Source: Verrucomicrobia bacterium UBA1412
GTDB lineage: Bacteria; Verrucomicrobiota; Verrucomicrobiia; Limisphaerales; UBA1412
Reading direction: 5' to 3'
Assembly (NCBI GenBank): GCA_002305615.1
Contig: DBPU01000110.1
Coordinates: 1 to 40,036 of the forward strand
DNA: 40,036 nucleotides
The notes under the pieces are model-generated. The model saw only the letters and a program-made list of their open reading frames with translations, was not told where the DNA came from and ran no database searches. Below are positions 1-8,334 of this stretch, in pieces (positions within the stretch are counted from its first letter, which is position 1; every line of letters starts with the position of its first letter). A program made the translations under genes and the position numbers.

Positions 1-929
1 ATCGCGCCGAAGAAAATGCCGCCCAGGTACCCACCCAGGTGCGCCGGCACGTTCACCTGCGGGTCCGGGGAGAGTCCGGCGAGGATAAAAATGAGGGCCG
101 AGCCTCCCAGCATCGAATAAGCAAAGCGGAGCGGACGGCTCTTGGCGTAGATCCAAGGGAGCCAGTAAATGGTGAGGAGGCCCAGCGCTCCCATGACGAC
201 ACCCGAGGCGCCCAGGCTCAGATATTGGCTTTGGTGAAGGAAGAGGCTGAGCAGATTGCCGCAAAACCCACCCAGAGAGGCGCCGATCAGGGCCCAGCCT
301 ACTCCATAATAGCCCATTGCCAGTCCGAAAAGCAGGATACCCAGGCTTAAATTACTGGCCAGGTGGCCGACATCGGCATGGAGGAAGGTCGCCGTAACGA
401 TACGCCACCACTCTCCGTTCATCAAAACCTGCTCCGAATCCATGATACCGTAAGTCTTAAGCGCATCGTGGGTCAGGTAGTTGAGCAGATAGACCAGGAG
501 GACCAGGAAAACCCAGTAGAGTCCGCCCCAGCTGAAGAGCTTGCCGCGGATCAGAATCATCTCCCGATTCCAGCTCCAGTGCCGATTCTCGAAGAGGTAG
601 AGATGGATCATTTCCAGCGAGCGGGCATGGTCTTCGGCACTCACTTTCAGGAACCAGCGCCCGTTATGGGGGTGCATGACCGTGTAGGTAATCCGCTGGC
701 TGCTCAGCACCAGGCCCCACTCCATGGCAAGGCGCTTGGAGGGTGCCGGGATAAGCTTGGTGCCCTCTTCGATTTCGGGCAGATCGGTCTGGGAAAGGTT
801 GCCCAAATCCGGGATTTTCGGGGGGCTGGCAGCGGCCTCTTCCGGATGAGGAGGAGGCTTAAAATGACCCTGCCCAGCTCTCTTTTCAGAAGGGCCGGGC
901 AGAGGGTCATTATCAGAATAATTCGCCAT
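1..929 (-). CDS. Rhomboid family intramembrane serine protease (partial, C-terminus beyond left edge)
   Basis: Intramembrane serine protease that cleaves transmembrane substrates in the inner membrane. The minus-strand frame is open from an ATG at 929 to the window edge (309 complete codons). Residues 1-110 are hydrophilic and probably cytoplasmic; hydrophobic segments start near residue 130. The family landmarks are present: a GEWWRIVTATFLH segment before the second helix, the catalytic serine in LGASG (S242) and the catalytic histidine in AHLGG (H297). The gene lies 27 bp downstream of the glycosidase gene and in the same reading frame, separated only by that gene's TAG stop, so the two are probably co-transcribed. 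No strong ribosome-binding site is seen before the chosen start. The family assignment is firm; the substrate is unknown. Confidence 0.9.
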   Translation of the reverse strand, partial: MANYSDNDPLPGPSEKRAGQGHFKPPPHPEEAAASPPKIPDLGNLSQTDLPEIEEGTKLIPAPSKRLAMEWGLVLSSQRITYTVMHPHNGRWFLKVSAEDHARSLEMIHLYLFENRHWSWNREMILIRGKLFSWGGLYWVFLVLLVYLLNYLTHDALKTYGIMDSEQVLMNGEWWRIVTATFLHADVGHLASNLSLGILLFGLAMGYYGVGWALIGASLGGFCGNLLSLFLHQSQYLSLGASGVVMGALGLLTIYWLPWIYAKSRPLRFAYSMLGGSALIFILAGLSPDPQVNVPAHLGGYLGGIFFGA

Positions 930-956
930 TCGGTGCTGGGATGGCGCACGCAGCCG

Positions 957-3593
957 CTAGCTGCGAGGATGTGCGCGGAGGCGCACCGGCTTCCGGGGTG
1001 CTTTCTCCTTTTCAGGTTGTTGGGCAGGTACGGGAGCCACTTCCGGTGCCGGTTCTACGGCGGGCACGGGAGCGGATTCCGGGGCGGCTTCAACCGCTGC
1101 TTCCGGAGCGGTTTCCACGGCCGGCTCCTGCGGAGCTACTACCTCTTCTGAAACTTTGGGCTCAGCGGCGCTGGCCTTCTTTTTGCCCGAACCGGCAGTG
1201 CTGATCACGCTGTCGCGCTCAACCGTGTACTCCTTGCCGGCGATTTTCAGCACCGGTGAGCCAAAGCCGTGGAAAACCTGCACCTGTGCAGAATTCCAGA
1301 CCGGTTTGCCGTCCAGGCTGCGGAGAGTGAACAGGACCGGTTCCGCATATTCGACTCCGTTATAGAGGCTCGCATTGAAGGCGACAAATTCGCTGGATTC
1401 GATCACGAACCCGTATTGAGGAATCTGGAAATCTTCTCCCATGATAGAGACGGAGCGGAAGGGCTCAACCCCGTAATTGACCGTGGCGATCACCGTTTTT
1501 CCTTCGCCCTGGAAGACCGAGCGGGCGACGTTTCTATCCCGGGTGAGGAAGTCGAAGCGGGTCAGGCGCATCTCAGCCGTCAGCTTATTGAGCGGGGAGA
1601 GAATCTCGTGCGTGTTTTTAACGAACACGTCAAAGGGGTGCATTCCGGCAGTCCAACCGCCTTCGGAGCGGGTGTAGACGGCTTCGGGAGCCAGGGTCGC
1701 ATCTGCGCTATCCCACTTTTCCTGGGCCTGCCAGTAGAGATGAGGAGGCACGCTGTGATGGAAGAGCGGACGGCCCTGAGTGATATGGTGCAGGACAAAC
1801 GGTGCCGCTGTTTTGTGGTCATAACCATACTTGCCGTAGGCGGCGATGGTGTCGTGATAAACCATTTCGAAAACCGGAACCTGGGTGGCTCCCATCTCTT
1901 CGATCTTGTAGGTATGGTAAGCATTTCCTGACACGCCGGTGATTCCCTCAAAGAAATCCGCATGGGGGATGGCCCATTCGCGTCCATCCTCGCTGCCGAA
2001 GATGCCGAACATGTTACGGGCATAATCGCTGAGCTTGGAGCGCCAGTAGATGTCGCCATCATAATCAATCGGGTGAGAGCGGTCATAGCATTCCATGGGG
2101 CCGGCCGCATAGGTCGTATCGATGAAATAGGCGCGGGCCTGGGTGATTTTGAGCACTTCGGGCAAATTCTGCGGGCGATTAGCTAGGTCGATCGCGGCTT
2201 TGGAGCAGGTCAGGTAAGCACGGCCGCCATTCCAAACTCCGCCGGGTTTGATGCTCTGATCGGGATTTTTGGAGAGATACTTCTCATCCCAGCTCGGGGA
2301 ATCCTTGTACATATCCTGGTAGTTATCGTGCAGGCAGGCGGTGTAGCCGGCGTTCTGGATAGCCCAGACCGCTTTGCGGAGTTCCCAGTTGCCGCCGCAT
2401 TCCGGAGCCGCCGGGAGAATATCGGGATGCTGGTTATCGTAGCCTCTGTGGATCCAGCCGCCCATGCTGAAGAGGACGTCATCCATCTTGAGGTCATTCT
2501 TCAGATGCTCGGCCACTTTGCCGGCCTCTTCAAAGGTCCAGTTGACCACGACGCTTTTCTCTTTCTGGCTGGCTTCATCCATTTTGCGGTCGAGCACGCA
2601 CCAGAGTTTGAAATTGGTTGCGCCCCAAAGATTCTTGCGCAGGCTGTTCTCTTTGGTCTTCACCGACCAGGGAACGTAGAAACCCGCCTTCTCGGCCACC
2701 TTGGTTTTATAAACGGAGGCGATCTCATTGTAATCACCCTTACCGCAGGCGTAGAAACTGAATCCGCCGGGGTTTTTCTTTTGAGTAATAGAGGTACTCA
2801 GCGTCTGCTTGCCCTCGGGGTCGATCTCGCTCTTCAGACCCAGGGAGGTATAGCTGTCATCCCAGGTGAGGAAAGCGGCGGTATTATTCTTGGTGAGCCC
2901 CCAGAGACGGATATGGCAGCCTTCATAGGCGCTGTCGCCAAACTCACGCTCGAACGCTTTGCCTGAATCGGCCGGGACAAACATACCGGCACGGGCCGGC
3001 ACCAGTACCCCGGCTCCGACATCTTCGGAGGTCAGCGGGAAGGCGCCATCCATGAGCTTGATCGAAACGATATTGAGCTGACGGGCCGGATGAACCGTGA
3101 AAGTGATTTTGGGCTGATCGCTGGAGAGCATCGCCAGGATCGAGAGGTTCATATCGGCAATCTCGGCCACGGGGCGGAAGGTCATCTTGAGTCCGCGTCC
3201 CTGAACCGCTACCTCGCAATCCTTGAGCTCGGCCGTAAAGAGGCGGTCATCAATCTGGTAAGTTACTTCGCCAAAGCTTTTTTCGCCAGAGCTCCAGGTT
3301 TCCCCACCGCGCGTATTACTGAGCTTCTCCTGAAGCTCCCACTTGCCAGTCGTGGGTTCCACCTTGAAAGTCATGTAGAAAGAATCGACGGTGTAAGTCC
3401 TCACCGCATTCGCATCCTCCGTGACTGTCCTGACCGCAGGACCCCGGGTCAGCGGCGCACGCTCACCGGCCGGAACGGCCTGGGCAGCAGGCTGGGCCGC
3501 CTCCTGGGGAGCCGGAGCTGCAGTAGCGCCGGTCAAAAGCAACGCCGTCACGCACAGCAAAGATATCCTCGAAAACCAAGATTTACGCATCAT
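957..3593 (-). CDS. Secreted glycosidase related to GH129/GH101 (alpha-N-acetylgalactosaminidase-like)
   Basis: Likely extracytoplasmic retaining glycosidase acting on alpha-linked GalNAc or a similar glycan. The 878-residue product has a signal peptide (hydrophobic stretch to about residue 25), an N-terminal beta-sandwich-like region, and a catalytic barrel with GGWIHRGYDNQHPD, LHDNYQDMY, YFIDTTYA and FGSEDGREW. D492 in FIDTT is the best nucleophile candidate and E535/D536 the acid/base region, by analogy with GH129/GH101. After about residue 800 comes a low-complexity Ala/Pro/Glu/Val tail of about 70 residues with a basic end, outside the usual domain and perhaps a periplasmic or wall spacer. 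A second Met codon at 3590 is an alternative start. The rhomboid gene follows directly. The specific substrate is an inference. Confidence 0.72.
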   Translation of the reverse strand: MMRKSWFSRISLLCVTALLLTGATAAPAPQEAAQPAAQAVPAGERAPLTRGPAVRTVTEDANAVRTYTVDSFYMTFKVEPTTGKWELQEKLSNTRGGETWSSGEKSFGEVTYQIDDRLFTAELKDCEVAVQGRGLKMTFRPVAEIADMNLSILAMLSSDQPKITFTVHPARQLNIVSIKLMDGAFPLTSEDVGAGVLVPARAGMFVPADSGKAFEREFGDSAYEGCHIRLWGLTKNNTAAFLTWDDSYTSLGLKSEIDPEGKQTLSTSITQKKNPGGFSFYACGKGDYNEIASVYKTKVAEKAGFYVPWSVKTKENSLRKNLWGATNFKLWCVLDRKMDEASQKEKSVVVNWTFEEAGKVAEHLKNDLKMDDVLFSMGGWIHRGYDNQHPDILPAAPECGGNWELRKAVWAIQNAGYTACLHDNYQDMYKDSPSWDEKYLSKNPDQSIKPGGVWNGGRAYLTCSKAAIDLANRPQNLPEVLKITQARAYFIDTTYAAGPMECYDRSHPIDYDGDIYWRSKLSDYARNMFGIFGSEDGREWAIPHADFFEGITGVSGNAYHTYKIEEMGATQVPVFEMVYHDTIAAYGKYGYDHKTAAPFVLHHITQGRPLFHHSVPPHLYWQAQEKWDSADATLAPEAVYTRSEGGWTAGMHPFDVFVKNTHEILSPLNKLTAEMRLTRFDFLTRDRNVARSVFQGEGKTVIATVNYGVEPFRSVSIMGEDFQIPQYGFVIESSEFVAFNASLYNGVEYAEPVLFTLRSLDGKPVWNSAQVQVFHGFGSPVLKIAGKEYTVERDSVISTAGSGKKKASAAEPKVSEEVVAPQEPAVETAPEAAVEAAPESAPVPAVEPAPEVAPVPAQQPEKEKAPRKPVRLRAHPRS

Positions 3594-3603
3594 ACCGCCC
3601 GAG

Positions 3604-3631
3604 ATTATATCGAACTCTCTGAACGATTAAA
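3604..3631 (-). promoter_or_regulatory. Promoter of the GH129-like gene, possibly giving a leaderless mRNA
   Basis: On the minus strand a perfect TATAAT (3604-3609) lies 16 bp downstream of a weak TTTAAT (3626-3631). The start codon is at 3593, so a start site about 7 bp past the -10 box leaves almost no 5' leader. This is read from sequence only. Confidence 0.4.
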
Positions 3632-3825
3632 GCCAAAAGTAGGGAGCAATGAGAATTTTTCCCTCTCGGTTTTAACCTTTTTATCGGTAGAAAGTTATTC
3701 ACCTGTCTCCCCGTTTCTGTTTTGCTGAAGAATCCGCCCGGGATGGAAGATGTCGATTTTTACTGGTCTTAAAGGCTTTTTGGTTGTATTATGCAGAAGG
3801 TTCTTGAAGAGACTGAAGATTGCTC

Positions 3826-5199
3826 ATGCCTGAATCAGAGATCATTCGAGAGATTGAAGTTTTTGACGCCACGCCAAGAGTGGTTTCCCTCGAAAGAAGG
3901 GATAACCGGCTCAAGCGGCTTTTACTTCACGCCAAAGAACACTCTCCCTATCTTTCCAAGCTTTACCGGGATATTGACCCGGAGAACTTTTCGCTCAATG
4001 AGCTTCCTATTCAGGAGAGGGCTGTTCTGGAGCAGAATTTCGAAGAATGGGTGACCGATCCTGCCATTCGCAAAGCCGACGCCAAAGCTTTCCTGGCAAA
4101 CCCGGAGAACATGGCGACCCCGTTCCTGGGGAAATATTCACTGGTGACCACCTCGGGAACTTCCGACGCGCCGCTCATTGTCGTTCGGGATAAACTCCAT
4201 CAGGAGGTCCATCAGGCTTTTCGGCTCAAACGACTCCTGGGGCGGATTCCTCCGGAGCTTTTCCGGCCGGATTGCAACCGCATCGCCATCATCCTCCTGA
4301 AAAACGCTCCTTCGGCCAACTACATCTCTTACGTAAAGCTCAAGCGGCTCTTTCCGGAGAAATCCGAGAATATTTTGGGACTCTCCACGATTGAGCCAAT
4401 CCCGGAGCTGGTGCGCAAACTCAACGAATTCCAACCGGCAACCCTCTGCGGATACTCTTCGCTCCTGGGCGTGCTGGCTCTGGAGCAAATCCACGGGCGG
4501 CTGCAGATTGCCCCAAGCCTCATCCTCTCCTCTGCAGAGCAATTGACCGAGGCGACCGTCTCGGCGCTTCGGAACGCTTTCGAAAACTGTACGGTCCTGA
4601 ACGATTACTGTGCGGCCGAAGGCGGAGAAATCGCCATGACCTGCAACTGCGGCAAGCTCCACGTTAATGAAGACTGGATTATCCTCGAGCCGGTGGATGA
4701 AGAAGACCGGCCCGTGAGCCCCATGGAAATCTCCGACAGCGTCCTGGTGACCGATCTCTCCAATTTTGTCCAACCCATCATCCGTTATCGGCTCGACGAC
4801 CGGGTGCAGCCGATGTCCAAGCCGTGCCGGTGCGGCTCCAAACGGCAGCTCATCACCGTCCATGGCCGTGAATCGGACGTCGTCATCTTCGAAAATATCC
4901 TCCTGCCCTCCATCGTGTTCACCACCCTGATGAACGACATGCCCGGAGTCCTGAGCTATCAGTTCGCGCAGACCCGGAGGAACCGGCTCGAATTCCGGGC
5001 TGTTTACCCCGATGAAACCGACCGGACTGCTTTTTTCAACGCCCTGACCGAAAGGGTCAGCCATATCCTTCGGGGCAACGGATGCAGAAACGTCCAATTC
5101 GTCGCCAGCGATACTCTTCCCAAAAGCAGCGCCCGAGGCGGCAAACTCAAATCGGTCACCTCGGAAATCTGGCAGAATTTTTCGGAGGAAGAGGAGTAA
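3826..5199 (+). CDS. PaaK/CapK-like AMP-dependent ligase (adenylate-forming enzyme)
   Basis: Member of the phenylacetate-CoA ligase/CapK branch of adenylate-forming enzymes, which activate a carboxylate with ATP and transfer it to CoA or another acceptor in the cytoplasm. The glycine/serine-rich ATP loop is SLVTTSGTSDAP, a LCGYSSLL segment and DYCAAEGG follow, and the C-terminal part has the RYRLDDRV and VHGRESD motifs typical of the family. Two Cys pairs (CNCG and PCRCG) resemble the structural cysteines of this branch. I chose the ATG at 3826; a TTG two codons upstream is also open. About 457 residues is a normal length. The gene stands alone between oppositely oriented genes, so the acid it activates cannot be inferred from context. 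Confidence 0.72.
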   Translation: MPESEIIREIEVFDATPRVVSLERRDNRLKRLLLHAKEHSPYLSKLYRDIDPENFSLNELPIQERAVLEQNFEEWVTDPAIRKADAKAFLANPENMATPFLGKYSLVTTSGTSDAPLIVVRDKLHQEVHQAFRLKRLLGRIPPELFRPDCNRIAIILLKNAPSANYISYVKLKRLFPEKSENILGLSTIEPIPELVRKLNEFQPATLCGYSSLLGVLALEQIHGRLQIAPSLILSSAEQLTEATVSALRNAFENCTVLNDYCAAEGGEIAMTCNCGKLHVNEDWIILEPVDEEDRPVSPMEISDSVLVTDLSNFVQPIIRYRLDDRVQPMSKPCRCGSKRQLITVHGRESDVVIFENILLPSIVFTTLMNDMPGVLSYQFAQTRRNRLEFRAVYPDETDRTAFFNALTERVSHILRGNGCRNVQFVASDTLPKSSARGGKLKSVTSEIWQNFSEEEE

Positions 5200-5232
5200 T
5201 CGCTCTTCCCCCGTGAGAAATTTCGGAAAATT

Positions 5233-6351
5233 CTAGAAAAGAGTTTTGACCTCTTTGCGGGCGCCGCAGTGCTCGCAGTGTTCCATGAGCGAGTGGCGGA
5301 TATTGCCGCAATCGGGACAGGTTTCGAAAAGGTTCTGACCACAGGCCGGGCAGGTGTAGGGCTGGCTCAGGGACGCGGCTTGCCGTTTTTGCGTTCCGGC
5401 CAACGTTTTGACCGCGCTCTTACGGGTCCAGAACAGATATTTGAGCGGACCTACGCGAATCGGATACTCGCAGATCGGGCAGAGATACTTCTCATACGCC
5501 TGACGATACTGGAGCAATAACCGGTCGGGGCGAGGCCTCGTGGCCAGCCCAACTAGATAGACCAGGAACCGGATTATGACCACGATCACCGCCACAATCG
5601 CAATATATTTAAACCAGATTCTCGGCAGGTATTCGTGCAGGGTGAAGAAAAGCCGCACCAGCGTCGCGCAGACAAAGGCAAGGAGAACCGGGAAAAGGAG
5701 CGACCCCTGTTTCTTCTGTACCCGCAGCAGGGCATAGCCCGCGAGCAAAAGCAGAGGAACCATCAGCCCCAACTCCAGGAGTGCCAGTTTGGTTCGATGT
5801 GCATCCATTTGTTTGCGCCACTCCAGTGATGCGGCTTCATCCCGGGAACCTATTTCTTTCTGGACCTCATTCATCTCTCTTTCCAGAGCCTGCCGATCCA
5901 GAGTCGATTGGCTGATCTTCCCGAGCAAATCCTGATACTCCTGCTGAATTTTCAGAAAATCATCCAGCCTCCGGTTGAGTCTTTCGCGCTCGGCATCATC
6001 TTTTGTCGAGGCGATCTGCTTATTGAGCTGCTCCAGTGTCGCCTCCATATTTTTGGAGCCGCTTGATTTCAAAGCCTGCTCCTCTTTGAGCGCTCTGATT
6101 TCCGAGTTAAGACGGCTGATTTCTGCGCCGAGCGACTCTTGCTTGTCCTTGAGCTCTTTGCCTATTTTCTCTTCAAGGAACAAATCATAGTCAGGTCCCT
6201 TGATCGAGCGTATATCATGCGTGGCAAAGCCCAAAAACCAGTAGAAGAGCACTGCCAGAAAGATTGTCGAAAGGAGAATCCCTGTACGAACCGACCAGGT
6301 CCCTTTTTTCATTTGGGACGGGGCCGCCTTTTTTTCACTTTGATCATTCAT
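5233..6351 (-). CDS. Membrane protein with periplasmic-type coiled coil and C-terminal zinc ribbons, unknown function
   Basis: Unrecognised 372-residue protein. One transmembrane helix lies at about residues 25-43, followed by a long charged coiled coil (about 60-185), then three hydrophobic helices (about 190-275). The C-terminal tail carries zinc-ribbon Cys pairs: CPIC, then CPAC, CPDC and CEHC. The tail is probably cytoplasmic. Zinc ribbons of this kind often bind nucleic acid or partner proteins, but no function follows from sequence. It is convergent with the PaaK-like gene, with 33 bp between stops, and its upstream region is the T-rich stretch that precedes the RNA candidate on the other strand. 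Confidence 0.7.
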   Translation of the reverse strand: MNDQSEKKAAPSQMKKGTWSVRTGILLSTIFLAVLFYWFLGFATHDIRSIKGPDYDLFLEEKIGKELKDKQESLGAEISRLNSEIRALKEEQALKSSGSKNMEATLEQLNKQIASTKDDAERERLNRRLDDFLKIQQEYQDLLGKISQSTLDRQALEREMNEVQKEIGSRDEAASLEWRKQMDAHRTKLALLELGLMVPLLLLAGYALLRVQKKQGSLLFPVLLAFVCATLVRLFFTLHEYLPRIWFKYIAIVAVIVVIIRFLVYLVGLATRPRPDRLLLQYRQAYEKYLCPICEYPIRVGPLKYLFWTRKSAVKTLAGTQKRQAASLSQPYTCPACGQNLFETCPDCGNIRHSLMEHCEHCGARKEVKTLF

Positions 6352-6610
6352 ATTTTGCGAGTGTGTTGTGTATTAGCTGTTAAAACGAACCTTCGAGCCT
6401 AAGGCTAGACCTCTACCCCCCGGAAAACAAGGGCAAAAACCGGAAAGGCCCACTTTTTTCACAGTTTTTTTTGCGGTTTTTTTGCGTGTTTGAGCCCGAA
6501 ACCCGGTTTTTTTCGAGAAAAATGAAAAAATTTTACAACCAATATCATACTCATTATAAGTGGTTTATAAAGACTGCTGAAAAATAGTTGGAAAAATTTT
6601 TAAAAATCGC
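6352..6610. other. Gene-free T-rich stretch
   Basis: The 709-bp gap between the zinc-ribbon membrane protein and cinA holds no convincing gene other than the RNA candidate. This left part contains several runs of 6-8 T residues around 6440-6545 and nothing else I can name. The right part (6833-7060) shows only short unsupported reading frames. Confidence 0.4.
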
Positions 6611-6638
6611 TTGCCATTTTTTCAGTATCCGCTATACT
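6611..6638 (+). promoter_or_regulatory. Sigma-70-type promoter of the candidate small RNA
   Basis: TTGCCA (6611-6616), a 16-bp spacer and TATACT (6633-6638). The predicted start is near 6646-6648. No coding sequence follows within 400 bp, and a strong terminator lies about 150 bp downstream. Confidence 0.6.
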
Positions 6639-6646
6639 CTTTCGCA

Positions 6647-6832
6647 GATGAGAGCCACACGGCTGGAGATCATGCGGGTCAAAAGTGTGTGGGTGTTCTT
6701 TAAAACAATTTCCCTGGGTCGGGACACACAACGGTCTGGGGGTATCCTATCAGAGATCTACAAGAGTGTGTTTAATTCGTAAATTCCCCGGGCTCCTGGG
6801 TCATCCCCTGATCTAAGGAGCCCGGTTTTTTT
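6647..6832 (+). ncRNA. Candidate small structured RNA, 6S-like architecture
   Basis: A promoter at 6611-6638 and a rho-independent terminator at 6788-6832 define a transcript of about 186 nt with no plausible reading frame. By eye it folds as a long rod. CACAC (6656-6660) pairs with GTGTG near 6765-6770 and AGATC (6667-6671) with GATCT near 6754-6759, forming a closing stem with an internal loop. GTGTGT near 6685-6690 pairs with ACACAC near 6723-6729 as the terminal stem. Large unpaired strands between these stems form a central bubble. Size and bubble architecture resemble 6S RNA, which binds the housekeeping RNA polymerase. I could not match conserved 6S sequence, so the family call is an inference; the existence of an RNA gene is better supported. 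Confidence 0.5.
6788..6832 (+). terminator. Rho-independent terminator of the candidate small RNA
   Basis: A perfect 9-bp stem CCGGGCTCC (6788-6796) / GGAGCCCGG (6817-6825) is followed by seven T residues. Confidence 0.85.
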
Positions 6833-7060
6833 GTCTTTTTTTCAGGTATAAAACGGCAAATCTACCGGTGCTTTTGCACTCTGCCCTTCTTTTTGTGCAA
6901 GCCTGTTGCCCCTATTCTCTTTTTCCTCCTTCATAAAACTCTGGACGCTGAGGCTCAAAGCGCTATAAGCTCGACTGTGCCCACGTAAGGACGCGGACAT
7001 TGCTCTCGGCAAAGAACAACATCGGGAAGGATACTCTTTAAAAACAGGATTTTTCGCAGC

Positions 7061-8326
7061 ATGGCAATTGAAATTATCAATACGGGCAGTGAGCTCATGA
7101 TCGGCCGCGTGCTCAATACGCATCACCAGTGGCTCTGCGCTCAACTCGATGAGCTGGGCTACACGGTGCATCGCCAGGTATCGGTCAGCGATGAAAGCTC
7201 AGCCATTGTGGATGCGGTTCAGGAATCGCTGGGCCGCTCCAATGCCGTTATTCTGACCGGGGGACTGGGGCCCACCTCCGATGACTTGACCCGCGGGCTG
7301 ATCGCGAAACTTTTCCACCGGAGAACCCTCGTGCATGAACCGACACTGGAACGCATCCGCAATTATTTTCAATCCCGCGGGCGTGAAATCCCGTTCAAAT
7401 GCGAAATCCAGGCACAGTATCCCGAAGGGGCACTCGTCATCGCCAATGATTTCGGGACGGCGCCGGGGCTTTTGATCGAGCTGGAGCATAATCCTTTCAA
7501 TTCTTCCGGGGAGAAAGCGCTTCTCATCATGCTCCCGGGCCCTCCGCGCGAGCTGCGGCCGATGTTCCGCGATAGAGTAATTCCGCTCCTCAAGGAAAAG
7601 CTGCCCAATCATCAGAAACATGCCTCCATCACGCTCAAAACGGCTTGCGTGGGAGAATCGCTCATCGAGATGGAGATCGCTCCCAAGCTTGAGGAGCTGG
7701 TCCATCAGGGGCTCCAGATCGGCTACTGCGCCCGTGTGGGAGAAGTGGATTTGAGGCTGAGCGCTTTTGGTGACAGTGCAGAAGAGATCGTGCGGATTGC
7801 CGAGAAAGTTTCCCGCGAAACTCTGGGCGACAAAATCTATACCGAGCACGACGAGAAACTCTGCGATATCGTGGTTCGCCTCCTGCGTCAGAGGGGCCAG
7901 ACCGTTGGCACGGCCGAGAGCTGCACCGGCGGCTTCATCTCGAATCAGTTGACGAACGTGCCCGGAGCGTCAGAAGTCTTCCTCGGCAGCTGCATCACCT
8001 ATTCCAACGAGGCCAAGATCAGCCTCCTGGGAGTCGACCCGCAATCGCTCAAGCTCCATGGAGCCGTCAGCGAAAAAGTCGCCTCTGAAATGGCCTCCGG
8101 TCTTCGGAAGCGCCTGGGGGTTGATTACGCAATCTCGGCTACCGGCATTGCCGGGCCCGGAGGCGGTACGGAGGATAAACCGGTAGGAACAGTCTTCGTG
8201 TCGCTGAGCTCAGCCAGCGGAACCCAGACCCACAAACTCTTTTACCCTTATGACCGGGAAAGCTTCAAGCTCTCGGTGGCGCAGTTCGCTCTGGATTGGC
8301 TCCGGCGTACCCTGAACGGCATTTAG
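7061..8326 (+). CDS. cinA: CinA family protein: competence/damage-inducible domain plus nicotinamide-nucleotide amidase
   Basis: Cytoplasmic pyridine-nucleotide recycling enzyme. The N-terminal half (about residues 1-170) is the molybdopterin-binding-like COG1058 domain, with IINTGSELMIGR and ILTGGLGPTSDD. The C-terminal third (about 265-420) is the PncC-type NMN deamidase, with GTAESCTGGF containing the nucleophilic serine, then AISATGIAGPGGG and KPVGTVFVS. The 421-residue full-length architecture is the normal bacterial CinA. The gene is convergent with hpnK: only 8 bp separate the stop codons and no terminator fits between them, so the two transcripts must overlap. Confidence 0.95.
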   Translation: MAIEIINTGSELMIGRVLNTHHQWLCAQLDELGYTVHRQVSVSDESSAIVDAVQESLGRSNAVILTGGLGPTSDDLTRGLIAKLFHRRTLVHEPTLERIRNYFQSRGREIPFKCEIQAQYPEGALVIANDFGTAPGLLIELEHNPFNSSGEKALLIMLPGPPRELRPMFRDRVIPLLKEKLPNHQKHASITLKTACVGESLIEMEIAPKLEELVHQGLQIGYCARVGEVDLRLSAFGDSAEEIVRIAEKVSRETLGDKIYTEHDEKLCDIVVRLLRQRGQTVGTAESCTGGFISNQLTNVPGASEVFLGSCITYSNEAKISLLGVDPQSLKLHGAVSEKVASEMASGLRKRLGVDYAISATGIAGPGGGTEDKPVGTVFVSLSSASGTQTHKLFYPYDRESFKLSVAQFALDWLRRTLNGI

Positions 8327-8334
8327 CCGCTTCA

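Noticed and set aside
4138..5097. Minus-strand open frame opposite the PaaK-like gene
   Set aside because: Antisense to a complete, motif-bearing gene; product is low-information and has no start signals.
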